Origin: Curvularia sp. ZM96 | Taxonomy: Eukaryota; Ascomycota; Dothideomycetes; Pleosporales; Pleosporaceae | Direction: 5' to 3' | Length of the DNA: 64,000 bases | Assembly: GCA_022457065.1 (NCBI GenBank) | Contig: JAJGBQ010000005.1 | Coordinates: 4,278,001-4,342,000, forward strand | Part shown: piece by piece, positions 24,533 through 34,829 of the stretch | Numbering within the stretch: position 1 is the stretch's first letter | Layout: each line of letters opens with the position of its first letter | Program-made: the position numbers and the translations under genes | Notes under the pieces: model-generated | Told to the model about the DNA's origin: nothing | The model's input: the letters and a program-made list of their open reading frames with translations, nothing else | Databases searched by the model: none

Positions 24533-25582
24533 CTACTTAGCTGCCTGCTTACTCCATTTATCCGAGTCTCCGCAGTTCCTCATCACTATCTTGTATGGCC
24601 AAGCGGACTCCAAGTATACTGCGGGCTGCTCTAGCCTCATCGTTGCTTTCGCAATCTCATCAGCTAGTGGATCCGCTCCACAAGGGCCTGAGACTGGAGC
24701 ATCGGCCATGATTTCTCGCGCGCGATTCCAATCTGTAACGCGGAGGTATGTGGAGAAGCGGGAGCTGTACGAAGCGCTATTTACGACTAACACAGTATAA
24801 CACCCGACTGCAACTGCTAGGCCAGTTATATCAATTCTGATCCCATAGGAAAGCCAAAGATGATTCCAAGAGTAGACGTACACACCTTGAAGGGCTAAGA
24901 AGGTAACGTTCGCTAGCTGCTCCTCTACCATCGTAGGGTATGTCCTCATCGCCATCGTCCAATTCTCAAACAGCGCTTCCAACGCCTGTGCCAGGGGTGC
25001 AATAGTGAAATTCTCCACCAAGGCTGGATATATACTGCATGTTTAGTTATGATAATTTGGTATACGCGAAGTGTTTAGGCGTTGCAGCTCTAGTGCCATG
25101 CTGAGGGGAGTTTTGAATAAGGTTGGATCTCTAGATGACGTGCCTGAGTTTCCATATCATAAGATCATGCCAAATGTCAGATCAAATATGAGATTCATAA
25201 TCGCCAAATTGTTGTTATAAGCATAGTAGGCATTAATGAAATTTCACTGGTCTTCACAAGATCAGCCTTCAAGGTAATTTGGTGGAGCTGGGGTTGATAG
25301 AAGTGTTCTCTTCATGTTCAGATTTTGTTGTCCATTTAGGAAAGCGAAATCCGCCAAACACGATGCGTTGAACATTTGGCACTGGATATAATCCCATAGA
25401 GGGCATGCTCTAGTATTAGACGTATAAGTCTTCTGAATGGCTATAACGAGTTCCAGCGTGTGCTTATCATAAACTTTAAAGTCTCCTACAGACCCACCTA
25501 ACCAGTCGCACGACACTGCCTCAGGCTCACTAAGTGATACTGGGAGTTTGTCGACGACACTTAAGATGGGTATGAATTCCAT
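24533..25582 (-). pseudogene. Relic of a fungal integral-membrane protein
   Basis: Two minus-strand blocks remain. The block at 25582-25262 includes an acidic stretch and CQMFNASCLADFAFLNGQQN. The block at 25021-24533 includes FENWTMAM, a YSWNHLWLSYGIRI helix, GLAVAVGCYTVLVVN (a membrane helix) and SYSSRFSTYLRVT. This order (C-x-x-x-NAS, F-x-NGQQ, FENxT, membrane helix, S-FST-LR) matches the C-terminal third of a large, uncharacterised fungal membrane-protein family usually above 600 residues. The N-terminal membrane helices are missing, and the segment between the blocks contains stops with no obvious intron, so it is probably a truncated pseudogene. Confidence 0.55.
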
Positions 25583-25898
25583 GAGAGATAGCCGATCTGA
25601 GCGGAAGTATCATTCGGACAGTGTGGACACCATGATTGCGGGAATTGTGATTCAACCTTTCTGCATTGGAGAGCTGGTCCAAGGAACCTCCGAGAATAAG
25701 AAGTATTCGGCACTATCAGCGGCATTGTGGCAGCTCATTTGACAGTTGTACCATATTTGCTATTCGTGATGTTATTGTGGCATATTTGATAAATGTTCGA
25801 ATCGTAATACAACTCGTAAAGCATTATATAGTAAGACTTATAATAGAATAGTATCATTGGCTAACAGATCAACATTGATCAAAGAATAAAAATGAATT
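25583..25898. other. AT-rich gap, no gene seen
   Basis: About 315 bp between the membrane-protein relic and the 3' end of the hydrolase gene. It becomes very AT-rich from about 25745. Nothing recognisable. Confidence 0.45.
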
Positions 25899-26921
25899 CT
25901 ATGCCTTGTAGCTTTTCCCTTTAAGCTTATCTACTTCTAGAATTGCGTTAACGAACGCTGTTGGGTTTTGCTGAGGAATGTTTTCTCCGGTATCTGCAAT
26001 AACATGATGAACCCGTGGACCCGTGAAGAATTTGGCTGACCAGGAGCCGTCTGTGGCAGGAAAGGTAGTGCTATTCTGAGGGTCAAGAGTAACCGCCGGT
26101 ACAGGGATCGTTGGCTGCTTGTCAAGCCTATTCAAGAGGTCGCTGTAAGCTGGATCACCCGGAGCGTACAAAAGCCTGTTCTTATAAAAATGAACAGTAA
26201 TATCCACAAAGTCTGGATTGTAGAGCGATGGTAAAGTGCGTTCGAACTCTGCTTCTGTAAATTTCCACTGTGGAGAATTCTTCTGCCAAATCGATCGAGC
26301 GTAAGCGCGCAGCTGCTGTGCCAACCCAGCATAGCCGCGAGGCGTAAGAAAGAGGTAGAAGTACCATCTAGCCGATTCCGATTCTGGGTCACTTGGTACC
26401 CAAGCCGTACTGCGGTCTTGGATAAGGTAGCTACCCACAGCTACAATGCCGTCGACACGTGCAGGCCATATAGCTGCAACAACGTTTACAGGAATCGTTC
26501 CCCAATCAAATCCAGCGAGAATGGCATGCTCGATGTGTAAAGCATCCATGAATGTTATGAGATCGTATCCAAGAGCCGCCTGGTCCGCGCTTCGGGGGGT
26601 GGTTGTATTCAGGAAGCGTGTAGGTCCATAGCCACGTAGGTATGGCGTGATAACTCGATAACCTCGCGCTAATAGTTGAGGAACAACATCAGCAAAGCTG
26701 TTGATATCGTATGGAAAACCATGGACCAGTATTACTGCTTGTGCATCTCTTGGCCCAGCGTCGAAATATCCAACACTCAGCAAACTCGTCGTATTAACAA
26801 CTTGGATGGGTTGCAGAACCGGAAGAGACGAAGCATTGCCAGTTGATGTAGCCGCTATTGTCTGACAAGGGCCTATGCAGCCAAAGCTAATCAAGATAAG
26901 AAGGGCTTTGAGAATTCTCAT
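25899..26921 (-). CDS. Secreted alpha/beta hydrolase, epoxide-hydrolase-like
   Basis: A 340-residue protein from ATG 26921, intronless. Residues 1-23 form a signal peptide (hydrophobic LKALLILISFGCIG core). The mature part shows the alpha/beta-hydrolase order: VILVHGFPYD (oxyanion HGFP) near 65, a RGYGPT turn near 97, then AGFDWGT near 140, where Asp is in the nucleophile position as in epoxide hydrolases and haloalkane dehalogenases. A cap region with Trp/Tyr-rich helices follows. HHVIADTGENIPQQNP near the C-terminus supplies the catalytic His. All residues appear intact. Likely role: hydrolysis of an extracellular epoxide or ester; the substrate is unknown. Several N-x-S/T sites fit secretion. 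Confidence 0.85.
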   Translation of the reverse strand: MRILKALLILISFGCIGPCQTIAATSTGNASSLPVLQPIQVVNTTSLLSVGYFDAGPRDAQAVILVHGFPYDINSFADVVPQLLARGYRVITPYLRGYGPTRFLNTTTPRSADQAALGYDLITFMDALHIEHAILAGFDWGTIPVNVVAAIWPARVDGIVAVGSYLIQDRSTAWVPSDPESESARWYFYLFLTPRGYAGLAQQLRAYARSIWQKNSPQWKFTEAEFERTLPSLYNPDFVDITVHFYKNRLLYAPGDPAYSDLLNRLDKQPTIPVPAVTLDPQNSTTFPATDGSWSAKFFTGPRVHHVIADTGENIPQQNPTAFVNAILEVDKLKGKSYKA

Positions 26922-28342
26922 CACGCTGAGGGTTGATATCGTGATTTTGTGTCATCGTGATGAGGCAGGCGTACTGGTTTTATATTGTAGTCCATCGTCA
27001 AGTGCATGTGTGCACGTGCGTAGGCACGTACGTCAGCAATAGAATTAAATACCTTTACTCAGCCACCGTTCAACTAGTTCAGATGACGAACGTGGCTTCA
27101 CCGGGTATATGGACATTCCATCAATGCCTACCAGGTATGAATACTATGACAATTGGGCAAACAGCTGCTGACGTAGCCACTTCTACTTGGTGGAGCTTGG
27201 AGTTCCGAGCTAGGCCGATTTTTGAAACACCACCGGAAGTCTTATGAAAACACTACTACTGCGCCAACGCCTTCCCCAATCTTTGCTCGATCCTCGCTAA
27301 CCTAAGGATGCTGCACATAAACAAGTAATTCTATCGCTAGCTGCATGTATGGCTATAATTCACTTTCATTAATTTAAGCCTATATTGTGAATAATTTTAC
27401 ATCTTAAAGTAGGTCACGATATTTTACGTATCTATATTTGCATGGTATGAGTCTATTGTTCGCCACAGGCTACCTAGGTTTCATCCACAATGTAACTTGC
27501 TTTCTGTACGAATATCGTGTTGTGATTAACCTGGCCGCGCTGTAACAAGTGCTTATGGGCGTTGTAATGTCTGTGATGTGGTAATCAGTGCATTAAGATC
27601 AATAAGCGATTAAGCCCAATAGGAATGTGGCGGCTCCCGTATATGATTACGCACAATTGATCTCCGCCACTTAATAGTTTTGTTGATTAACTTAATCTGT
27701 CTAGGCAACTACTCTATGGGCAACAAAATACTTCAGTGCGCAGGGTGTGCTTAGCTACGGTGACATGAACGGGCTGAGGCTGTGCATCCGGTCAATTTTA
27801 TCAAACGCCGTTTTGGGAACTACGCGTTTACTTAGTCTGCGATGAGCTGAAAAGACTTGATGGCTTCTAATCCCTGTAAAGGTCATCACACATGACGTAG
27901 GTGTCCTTCAGCAATATCTTGTGTTCTTCTCCATGCGTATACCGATACCGTGATGCAAGATGAAAGGCTATAAAAGTTTTGCTTGAGATAAACTCTAGGA
28001 AGTCTATATGTTTATACACAATCTCAATAATCGTCCTGTAAGGAATACGGCATAGCCATAGCGCAAACAGAATCTTTTCCATATAGGGCAGGGAATACAG
28101 GGGCATCCATCCCATACCTTCGCAGCACTTTCGTATCAAATCATAATCGTCACGCAATCGAGTTTCCCTTCAGTCTGGCGAAATTGACCGCTTTCTTTAA
28201 CGCCTTGCGTAAGGTTACCTTGATAGGAAATAGCACTTATAATTTAGCACTATTTAAAGAAGGGATGACGAGCGTTTACATCTGGCTGTAACACTGATGA
28301 AGGAATCCTAGATCCTAAATGAGCTTTATCAGTAGGCTCTAG
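26922..28342. other. Intergenic region, no supported gene
   Basis: About 1.4 kb, increasingly AT-rich after 27240. The frame 26957-27247 lacks an ATG start. The minus frame 28157-27867 (96 codons) starts with TTG and carries no domain that I recognise, though it is unusually free of stops. I call no gene. Confidence 0.45.
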
Positions 28343-29114
28343 ATGTTCGCATCAAGCATCGAAAATGGCATTGTGATTAATCTCAAGAATCTCGATGGGG
28401 CAAAGTACAATGAAGATAAGTTCATCGCGAATCTTGGCTCTAGCAAGAGATGAGAGCGCGTCTTTGATATCATGGGCAAAGATGGACTAGGCGTTGCCAG
28501 AGGCCACGCCGGCGATGTTGGTGTTTGGTGGATATACGCTTAGAGGTGGATTGTCCTTCGCGTCTGAGCGAGGGTGGGGCTGCAACATCGTGCGCAACTA
28601 CGAGCTCGTTATGGCGGAAGGAGAAATTATCAATGTTAGATTGGACAACTACCCCAACCTCAATTGGGCTTTACGTGGTAGTGTACCCAACTACGGGATC
28701 GTGACGCGCTTCGATCACAAGACCTTCCCTCAAGCAGACATTTTCGCTAGAAATAATGCTTTCGCAGCCCAGGAGAAAGACGCAGTCGTAAAAGCATTTT
28801 CGGACTTTGCCCACGACTTAGATATTAAGACTTCAACATAGCTCATATGCACTCTTCACGAGGGTAAGAAGATGATATTAGTGTTGGCGATGTATGCGGA
28901 GCCCCACCCAGAAGCTGACTTTCTAAAACCATTACTTTTGATCCCTAGCCTTTACAGTAGTGCTAAAGTTCGGAGCATGGTGGATATAGTGCACGAAACA
29001 ACAGAAGTTAACGTCAAGGATCACCACCTAGATTACACAAATAGCACTTTCAAGTCCGACCCTAACTTCGTGTCATGGCTTGCAGATAATTTCTTGGAAG
29101 TTATGACTCCCTAG
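28343..29114 (+). pseudogene. Broken FAD-linked oxidase (BBE-type)
   Basis: Starting at ATG 28343, the pieces ENGIVINLKNLDGAKYNEDK and, after an in-frame TGA at 28451, VFDIMGKDGLGVARGHAGDVGV follow the FAD_binding_4 fold. A frame change near 28530 then leads to GGLSFASERGWGCNIVRNYELVMAEGEIIN and NLNWALRGSVPNYGIVTRFD, both hallmarks of berberine-bridge-type oxidoreductases. A third piece, 28872-29114, matches the downstream substrate domain. The signal peptide and N-terminal FAD-linkage His region, and the C-terminal BBE motif, are missing. With one stop, frame changes and truncation at both ends, it is a pseudogene. Confidence 0.75.
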
Positions 29115-30382
29115 GTAGATGCTTGGGAGTCAAAGCAGGCCTAGATACTTGTATTGCAGATCTTTATAAAGGAGTCAATCCGCTTAATAAAGCGTAATGG
29201 TGGCAACTGTATACCATTGCACGAAGATGAGGCACCATATCTCAACTTACCCACTCGTACAGAAGATGCACAGACTATGTATATCTGCTGATAGAAAGAA
29301 CTTAAGAGTTAGAGAAAAGTCTAGTATAGCAAAATAGTAGTAGCTAGTAGACCTATCCGTACAGACTTGTTCGCTAGACCAGCGCTGTCCCCCTCACCGC
29401 CATCAACTTTCTTCTGCTTCTCATGATTTTATAAAGAGTGCCTTGTGAGATATGTAACCAAAGGTTGACGTGCTCGATTAGATAAGCGTCGGCTCTGGAC
29501 CAGCCCTTGAATAGATACGGCAGTATAATTGTAATGCACACAGTAAGGTTTTCTAGACCTGCGGATGCAAACGCGTCTGGAGATGATAAAGCTGTAGCGC
29601 CCTTGTAAATACACAGTGATAAGAGGTGGGGGTATTCGAAGTGGAGCCAAATTAACGGGAGCTTGGCCTTTGTGGCTGACGCGAGGATGGCCGAGTTCGA
29701 TATCGTTTGACCCTAAACATAAGTTAGGATAAACATGTGCGTCAGGAGGTAGCAAAAATAGGTTATTATATTACTATACCTCTTGAATACAAGCTGCGTC
29801 TCCGTGTTTCTAACCATGTAAGAATAGCGACAAGAAAAGACGGAATTCCGATTGCAATCGACGCTACGAATTCTGGAGAGATAGAGGCCATGCTGTGTAA
29901 ATAATATTGTGAACTGTAGAAGATGGTAGATTATCTCTATGACATGCATCTGGGAGCGGGTTTTAAAGAATTGTGTCAATGGCTATATACGCAAGCAGTG
30001 CGATAGGTGTCGCACTCTGCTTAGGGTACTAGGTAGCGTAACTGCGATGTGCGACTGCGATAGTGCGACTGTGGTAGCGTAACTGCGATAGTGCGACTGC
30101 GATAGCGCGACTACGGTAGTGCAGTTACGTACCAAAGCTGAAAGAGCCCCCTGATCGCTTAAATGTTTCAGCCTTGCGTCTATTACGCAAGACGACGTGA
30201 TATGATTGGCTGTGTTAGTGAAACTAATTCAAGGTACAGTACAGGGCATAACTAAATACTTAAGCAAGAGTCAGCTCTAATGTAGCCTCCCCTCCCCCCT
30301 TTTTTAACTGCAATTATTTACTACTTGAAGATACAAATCGTACTAGAGCAAAAACGCCTCACCTTTTCAACACACTTTCATA
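29115..30382. other. Intergenic region with a minisatellite and a promoter
   Basis: No gene is supported. Minus-strand frames at 29755-29429 and 29979-29713 have no domain. The stretch contains the 14-bp tandem repeat at 30036-30129. A C/T-rich tract (CCTCCCCTCCCCCCTTTTTT-like, 30286-30306) lies about 80 bp upstream of the Zn2Cys6-ankyrin start codon and is a typical fungal promoter element. Confidence 0.5.
30036..30129. repeat. 14-bp minisatellite, about 6.5 units
   Basis: Units of the form G(T/C)G(C/T)(G/A)ACT(G/A)(C/T)G(A/G)TA follow each other without spacers. Variants differ mainly by transitions. There is no coding potential. It lies about 250 bp upstream of the next gene. Confidence 0.8.
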
Positions 30383-32569
30383 ATGCCACAGCAACTGCAG
30401 TTCGATAAATGCACCTACTGCAGGAGAGACAAAAAGAAGGTATTTTTAAATGAAAAACTGGTCATGGTCCTATGTTAATTCTCCAAGTGCGAACCCGCGA
30501 ACCGCCCATGGCCGGGCGAGAAATGCAATCGATGTAAGCAGATGGATCGGCCATGCTCTGCGAATTCTCGAGCGAAAGTGCAACCCATTACAGACCAGTC
30601 TATCGAAACTATCAACGAGCCAGTCAGCCAAAATGCACCCGGACCCACCGAAGAGCTCAGCGGTCCAAACAAGACGGTAGAAGAGAAAGGATCAGATATG
30701 GACGACATGTTAGGGTTAGGAAAATCGATTACGCTTCACTTGAATGTCGGACCCAAACAAACAGACTCAGCCTTGCATAGAGCAGCTTGGCATGGGAGGT
30801 ACAGTGCCGTGGAGGCCCGTCTCCGGCGTGGGGAGAATCCAGATGTTGAGGATGAGGATGGCGAGAGGCCACTGCAACGAGCTGCATGGGGTGGCCACAC
30901 TGCCTGTGCAGAGCTGCTTCTTAAGAACGGGGCGACTCTCGATCATTCCAAGGGTCCATACGGAAGCGCGCTTGAGATGGCCTCTTACCGCGGCCATATC
31001 GAATTTGTTCGCCTACTACTGGACCATAAAGCCAAAAACAAGGAAGCTGCATTACACCAGGCAGCAAGAAAAGGACACGAAGGCATCGTGAATCTACTGA
31101 TCCAGGCAGGAGCCGATGTGAGGCACAGAGAAGAAGGATCCGGATACACCTTGCTTCATTCTGCAGCGTCTTCCGGAAATGCACGCGTTGTAAAACAGAT
31201 CCTGGAGGCCGGAGGATTTGAAGACATTGTAGAACAGGAAGATACTGAGAACGAGACCCCCTTACACTGTGCTGCATCTGCCGGCGATGTGGAATCCTTT
31301 CGACTCTTACTTGATGACGGTGCAGACCCTTTTGCCGCCGGTGGATACTTTTCGGGTTCCGTCATCCACGCAGCGTCTTCGGCTGGCCATGTCGAGATCG
31401 TTCGACTTCTACTAGATGAAGGAGTTGATTGCAACGATCATGGCGGATTCTATGCAACACCATTGCAGGCTGCATGTGCCGCTGGCAAGGCAGATGTTGT
31501 AAAGGTTCTCCTCGAGCACCATGCGGATGCTAATATCGTGGGCGGTCATTATGGAACAGCCTTGGTTGCGGCAATTGAAAACGATCAGTTTGAAATTGCG
31601 CGACAACTTATAGAACACGGGGCGAACGTTAATACAGAGGCCAAAGAATATGGTGCGCCCATCACGACACTCCAACTAGCTAGCGGAAAAGGTTGCGTTG
31701 ACCTGGTGCGCGCAATTCTGGACAAGGGCATAGACCCGAATCGTTCCTGTCGGCCAACTAGCGGGAATGCCTTGCATTCTGCTATCCAAGGCAGAAGTGA
31801 GAAGGTCAAGGAAGCCTCATATCATCCTAGAACCAATGAATTGGAGTCAACGACTGAGAGGAGAAGGACGGCCTGGCACGATGGGCATATCGAGACTGTG
31901 AAACTTCTCATTGAGAGGGGAACCGACTTAGAACGAGAAGAGGGCTATGGCAGCCGCAGTCCGTTAATGTTAGCGGTGCACGAGTACTGCAAGGACGATT
32001 CCTATTGGAGTTCAACCGCCTTGCGCAGAGTTGGAGAAGACAAATTAGCGGACATTATCAAGCTCCTGCTGGACAAAGGTGCAAACGTGAACACCATTGA
32101 CTCCTCGGGATCTTCACCTCTCTGCAAAGCAGCCCAGTCCCATTTTTCAATAGTACAACTCCTTATCGACCGTGGGGCAAATGTCAACCACCAAGACTGC
32201 CATGGGCGGACTCCGCTCTGGTGGGCGGCATACAGTGGTTGCAGCGGAATTGTGCCACATTTGTTGAAAAGTGGGGCTGATCCATCCATCACTGATAAGG
32301 ACGGTAAAACTGCCCACAGAATTGCGTTAGAGCCTAACAAGAGAACATCGTACAGGAGTTATAGTTCTGAGGAGATTGCTAGGCAGCTACTTGAGCATGA
32401 GCAGCAAAACAAACGGAGCACTCGTTCGGTTTCGGAAGTACAGCCTGCCTCTTCCTTAGATGACTCACCAAGCCTGCCGTCTCGAAACGTTGATTGGGAT
32501 GGAGTAATAGGATTCAATCAACCGTCAGCGAACAGCTTTGCTATGGACTGGCAATTTTCTCCTAGATAG
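30383..32569 (+). CDS. Zn2Cys6 cluster fused to ankyrin repeats
   Basis: Exons 30383-30439 and 30488-32569, with a 48-bp intron, give about 712 residues. Splicing joins CTYCRRDKKK to CEP...CNRCKQMDRPC and so completes a Zn(II)2Cys6 binuclear cluster (C-x2-C-x6-C ... C-x2-C-x6-C) at residues about 10-42. A linker of about 60 residues follows. From about residue 92 to 645 there are some 13-14 ankyrin repeats, recognisable by HxAAxxGHxEIVRLLLDxGAD-type units, with one longer insert around residues 425-450. The tail is Ser-rich. The usual fungal transcription-factor homology domain is absent. Function could be DNA binding controlled by ankyrin-mediated protein contacts, which is inference. The cluster is seen only if the intron is spliced, but all six Cys then fall in register. 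Confidence 0.83.
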
Positions 32570-33638
32570 ATGCCATGCGCACACATTTCACCGCTTAACG
32601 GTAGAGTTAACACCAGTCTTTCACTCTCAATTGCTTCCTGGTATGAACAAAATAGAACAGAGGGCCTAGTATTGACAGGCGTTGGCTCCGGTGTTTGGTG
32701 AAAAAGTGAAGGTGACGGATAGGCTGGCAAATGGGTCTCCACATTGGGAACTTAAAATCTAAGATATCTTTCTAACTAGAAGAGCTAGAGAAATAATTTC
32801 TACTAGTAAAGAGTAGCTTTAATATTTTTCTATCTTTCTCTAGTAGATAGTACCTTTTCTAATTAGTAAGATATTCTAGATTAGAGTAATACTTAGAGAT
32901 CTAACTCTTAGCACAACGGGTTCGTAAATAACTTTTAAAATATTAGAATTAGACTAGAACTATATATAAGAAATATAAAGATATAATATAGAATAATAAT
33001 ATGATCTAAAAATAATCTAAAATTAGCTAATAGAAATAGAAATATTTTATATCTAAGATTCTAATGAGGAGATCTATTTGTAATAGCACACTATCAAACC
33101 AATCTAGTGGTCGTTCAGCTAAGAGATCTAAGATTAAACTAAACTAGATCTAAGTTAGACCTATACTAGCTAGTATAAGTATAGACTATCCTCTATAGTT
33201 CTTCTATAGATTTTTAATATTCTTTTATATAAGGCTTATAGGCATCTATTAAATTAAGGCTTATTTAACGTTCTACGCACTTCTATATACCTCTAAGTAA
33301 CTCTACTACTAATACTAATCTGACTAGTCTTACCTGTGCCGTTATACTATTTACCACCCTAGTATAGAAGAAGAAAGATAAAGAAAAGAAGAACATATGC
33401 TAAGTACATACTTTCTTTATACCTTCTCTCACTCGTATAAGTCACGTATTCTATCATCATGTGATCTTCTTGGTAGAGTACCTAGGCGCAGCTCTTCACA
33501 GATAGCTATCTATAGTAGATTTCTATCTAATAGAGTAGCTTAATCTGTATTATAGTATAGCTCTATAATCTTATAACTATATCTAAATAAGAATATAGAA
33601 CTTAGAGTATAGAAGTATGATAAGAAATTATAAAAAAA
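32570..33638. other. AT-rich RIP-like block
   Basis: About 1 kb of strongly AT-rich sequence (TAG/TAA-rich words, CTAGTA, TATAATATA) from roughly 32760 onward, with stops in every frame. It runs up to the stop codon of the Rho-like gene. It is consistent with RIP-degraded repeat sequence; no element family can be read. Confidence 0.6.
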
Positions 33639-34589
33639 CTATTTAGTATCTACGGAAGTCGTGGGGGTAGGTTTCCGGAACAAGTTAAACCGTCGCAGAA
33701 TGTGAGATGTCTTTTTCTGAGGCTCAAGAGCAGCTACAATAGCCTATTGAATGTAAGTGTCAAAGCATTTTAGCTGGCTCAAATCATACCTCATCAAACA
33801 CATTATTGACATTATAATGAATAAGCGCATCACATTCTAAGTATCTGACTGCACCCATTCTCTCCGCCAAAGCGATGCCGTCTGTCTTTGCAACTGGAGC
33901 CTCACGATCTTTCCGTAACTGTTCACATATCTTAGGGTCATAGCGTAGCTGGCACTTTGTTCCAACTAGAATGAACGGCACACCCGGGCAGTGGTAAGTG
34001 ATCTCAGGTATCCATTTCTCTTTACAATTCTCGAAGCTGATTGGTGACGCGATACTGAAGCACACGAGGAATACATCCGTTTGCGGATAGCTCAGCGGAC
34101 GAAGGCGTTCGTAATCTTCTTGGAATGAAGTGTCAAAGAGCTTAAGTGTACAGGGTTCGTCCCCAATCCTTTCAGCGATAGAAAATTAGGCGATCTGATT
34201 TCCGTGTACAGCTTGTTGGAGACATGCGATTAGCTTAACTTACATTACCGTCACTGTATGATTCTCAAACACAGTTGGGACGTATACACTTGGGAATTGG
34301 TTGGTAGCGTAAGTGATCAACAGCTCGGTCTTTCCCACCACACGATCGCCGACCACAACAAGCCTGCACGTTTACCCTGGTTAAATCTAGACCTAGTCCT
34401 TCTGATGAGAATCTGTACTCACCTGATAGCAGGGTAGGAATCTTCCTCGAGAGCGCCAAAGCTGCGCACGCTTGGAGCATAGTGTGAATAGCGTGCCCGA
34501 CGCAGCCGGCTGCCTCCGAAATCGCGTAGATCCTCTAGTGCGTCGTTATTTTCAGTCTCCTCGATGGCAGCTATTGACTTGTTGTCCAT
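33639..34589 (-). CDS. Divergent Rho/Cdc42-type small GTPase
   Basis: Four exons are inferred on the minus strand: 34589-34423, 34363-34244, 34168-33790 and 33743-33639. All junctions are in frame, giving about 256 residues. After an N-terminal extension of about 56 residues comes LVVVGDRVVGKTE (G1), FPSVYVPTVFEN (switch I with the conserved Thr), DTSFQEDYERLRPLSYPQTDVFLVCFSIASP (switch II, strongly Rho-like), VGTKCQL at G4 and ECDAL at G5. Compared with Cdc42/Rho, G3 DTAGQ is DTSFQ, G4 lacks the usual Asp, and G5 is altered, so nucleotide affinity may be changed. The last exon gives AIVAALEPQKK and a basic tail ending SVDTK, with no CAAX box, so prenylation is unlikely. Its start faces a HET-domain gene across about 240 bp. 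Confidence 0.82.
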
Positions 34590-34829
34590 ATCGGACCGCG
34601 TTGTTGAGATAGCCGTCTCACAGAGAGTGAAGCACAGCTACCATGGAGATTGTGCCCGGCACTTACAGCTCTTTCAGCTCAGGCGTCAGCTGAGGCAGTG
34701 GTCGAGGCCATTTATAGCCGACCCCAAGGGCAGGACCCCGCTAGTCTTGGCATCGGCAACACTCTTTCATCCCAGCTGCGTAACGCCGCTTTGCTGCCGA
34801 CATCGAACAATTGCAGAGGCAGTCTAGAC
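34590..34829. promoter_or_regulatory. Shared divergent promoter, Rho-like GTPase and HET gene
   Basis: Only 240 bp separate the two ATGs (34589 minus, 34830 plus). The interval must contain both promoters if the HET start at 34830 is right. No specific motif is recognised. Coupled expression is a reasonable inference. Confidence 0.55.

Noticed and set aside
26957..27247. 96-codon plus-strand frame upstream of the hydrolase
   Set aside because: Starts with GTG in the likely promoter of the hydrolase; no domain.
27867..28157. 96-codon minus-strand frame
   Set aside because: Starts with TTG and shows no recognisable motif; kept only as part of the intergenic description.
30036..30129. CRISPR-like array
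   Set aside because: The units are contiguous without spacers and the genome is fungal; it is a minisatellite.
34650..34829. Longer N-terminus for the HET protein
   Set aside because: The extension begins with TTG, overlaps the divergent promoter, and the family-typical start matches ATG 34830.
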